Source: Channallabes apus
Taxonomy: Eukaryota > Chordata > Actinopteri > Siluriformes > Clariidae
Assembly: GCA_030522415.1 (NCBI GenBank)
Contig: CM060107.1
Coordinates: 52,011,807-52,075,806 of the forward strand
Direction of reading: 5' to 3'
DNA: 64,000 nt
Below, piece by piece: positions 63,861-64,000 of the stretch. Each line of letters opens with the position of its first letter. Position 1 is the stretch's first letter. The notes beneath the pieces were generated by a model that had not been told where the DNA came from, searched no databases, and saw nothing but the letters and a program-made list of their open reading frames with translations. The translations under genes were made by a program, and so were the position numbers.

Positions 63861-64000
63861 ACTACGTAAATTAGACGGTTGCTAGACGCCTGACTGGAGT
63901 CCAGCCAGGCTATTTATAGCACTAAACATCCACCAATAATCAAATTAACTTCCCTCGGTTCAGGTGAGCTTCTACGTCACCTGACCGAGGTGCAAACCGG
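63734..64000 (-). repeat. 5' LTR, cut by window end
   Basis: 267 bases, all identical to the start of 60108-60470, including TATA box (63911-63918) and AATAAA. Confidence 0.9.

Larger units (their letters stand above)
60108..64000 (-). mobile_element. Young LTR element with one giant repeat ORF and no pol
   Basis: 3' LTR 60108-60470 and 5' LTR from 63734 to beyond the window are identical over the 267 comparable bases. On the minus strand each LTR runs TGTAACGG...CGTGACA. Internal DNA (60471-63733) is entirely one ORF frame. A polypurine tract AGAGGGGGGG (60474-60483) precedes the 3' LTR. Sequence after the 5' LTR (GATTGCTAGACCC) does not start with the TGG expected of a tRNA primer site. 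No RT, protease or integrase is present, so any mobility must come from another element. The flanking 5 bp on the left is ATAGG; the right flank is outside. Confidence 0.85.

Overview
The window is teleost fish nuclear DNA. Indicators are CA/TG and GATA microsatellites, L2 elements with GAATTG tails, BEL/Pao, DIRS, Ty3/gypsy, Tc1-like, hAT and PIF/Harbinger-type elements, tRNA-headed SINEs with GAATGA tails, and phase-1 split immunoglobulin (Ig) V-domain receptor exons with canonical splice sites. I cannot fix the species. No prokaryotic genes, rRNA or functional tRNA genes were seen. The only host genes I can support are fragments of one Ig-receptor family on the minus strand; almost everything else is transposable-element (TE) or repeat DNA. 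Layout: 1-2.5 kb, broken Ty3/gypsy element; 4.5-5.3 kb, Tc1 scrap and the first copy of a conserved receptor-flank block; 5.6-29.2 kb, a decayed two-Ig receptor (unit 1) stretched to 23.6 kb by insertions; 29.4-40.8 kb, BEL/Pao, gypsy LTR, SINE, LINE, two Tc1-like elements and a solo LTR; 40.9-44.0 kb, the 3' half of a second receptor (unit 2: two stalk exons, TM, tail); 44.0-51.9 kb, a DIRS element split by BEL/Pao, followed by an RTE-type LINE; 52.5-59.8 kb, the 5' half of a third receptor (unit 3: signal peptide, two Ig domains, two stalk exons) carrying an L2 and a hAT-like element in its introns; 60.1-64.0 kb, an LTR element whose right LTR is cut by the window edge.

Three things stand out. 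First, 60108-64000 is an LTR-ORF-LTR element with LTRs identical over the visible 267 bp and one uninterrupted 1,129-codon minus-strand ORF. The ORF has no recognisable protease, RT, RNase H or integrase; most of it is 27-, 30- and 69-bp in-frame tandem repeats, and its stop codon abuts the polypurine tract and the LTR. Second, a diverged solo LTR that appears to belong to the same family (11765-25544, 5-bp TAAAC duplication) contains a 12.9-kb, 27-bp-unit minisatellite between its TATA-like box and its AATAAA signal. That LTR is nested in a CACTG-ended DNA element, which is nested in an Ig exon of receptor unit 1. Third, unit 3 lacks TM/tail exons and unit 2 lacks signal/Ig exons; they lie head-to-tail on the same strand with matching phase-1 junctions, so they could be expressed as one chimeric receptor. 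The 3' LTR of the young element sits about 330 bp upstream of that receptor's start codon in the same orientation.

Receptor coordinates were set by comparing the three paralogous units with each other and by splice signals. TE boundaries marked firm rest on terminal repeats plus target-site duplications (TSDs) read directly; the rest are approximate.
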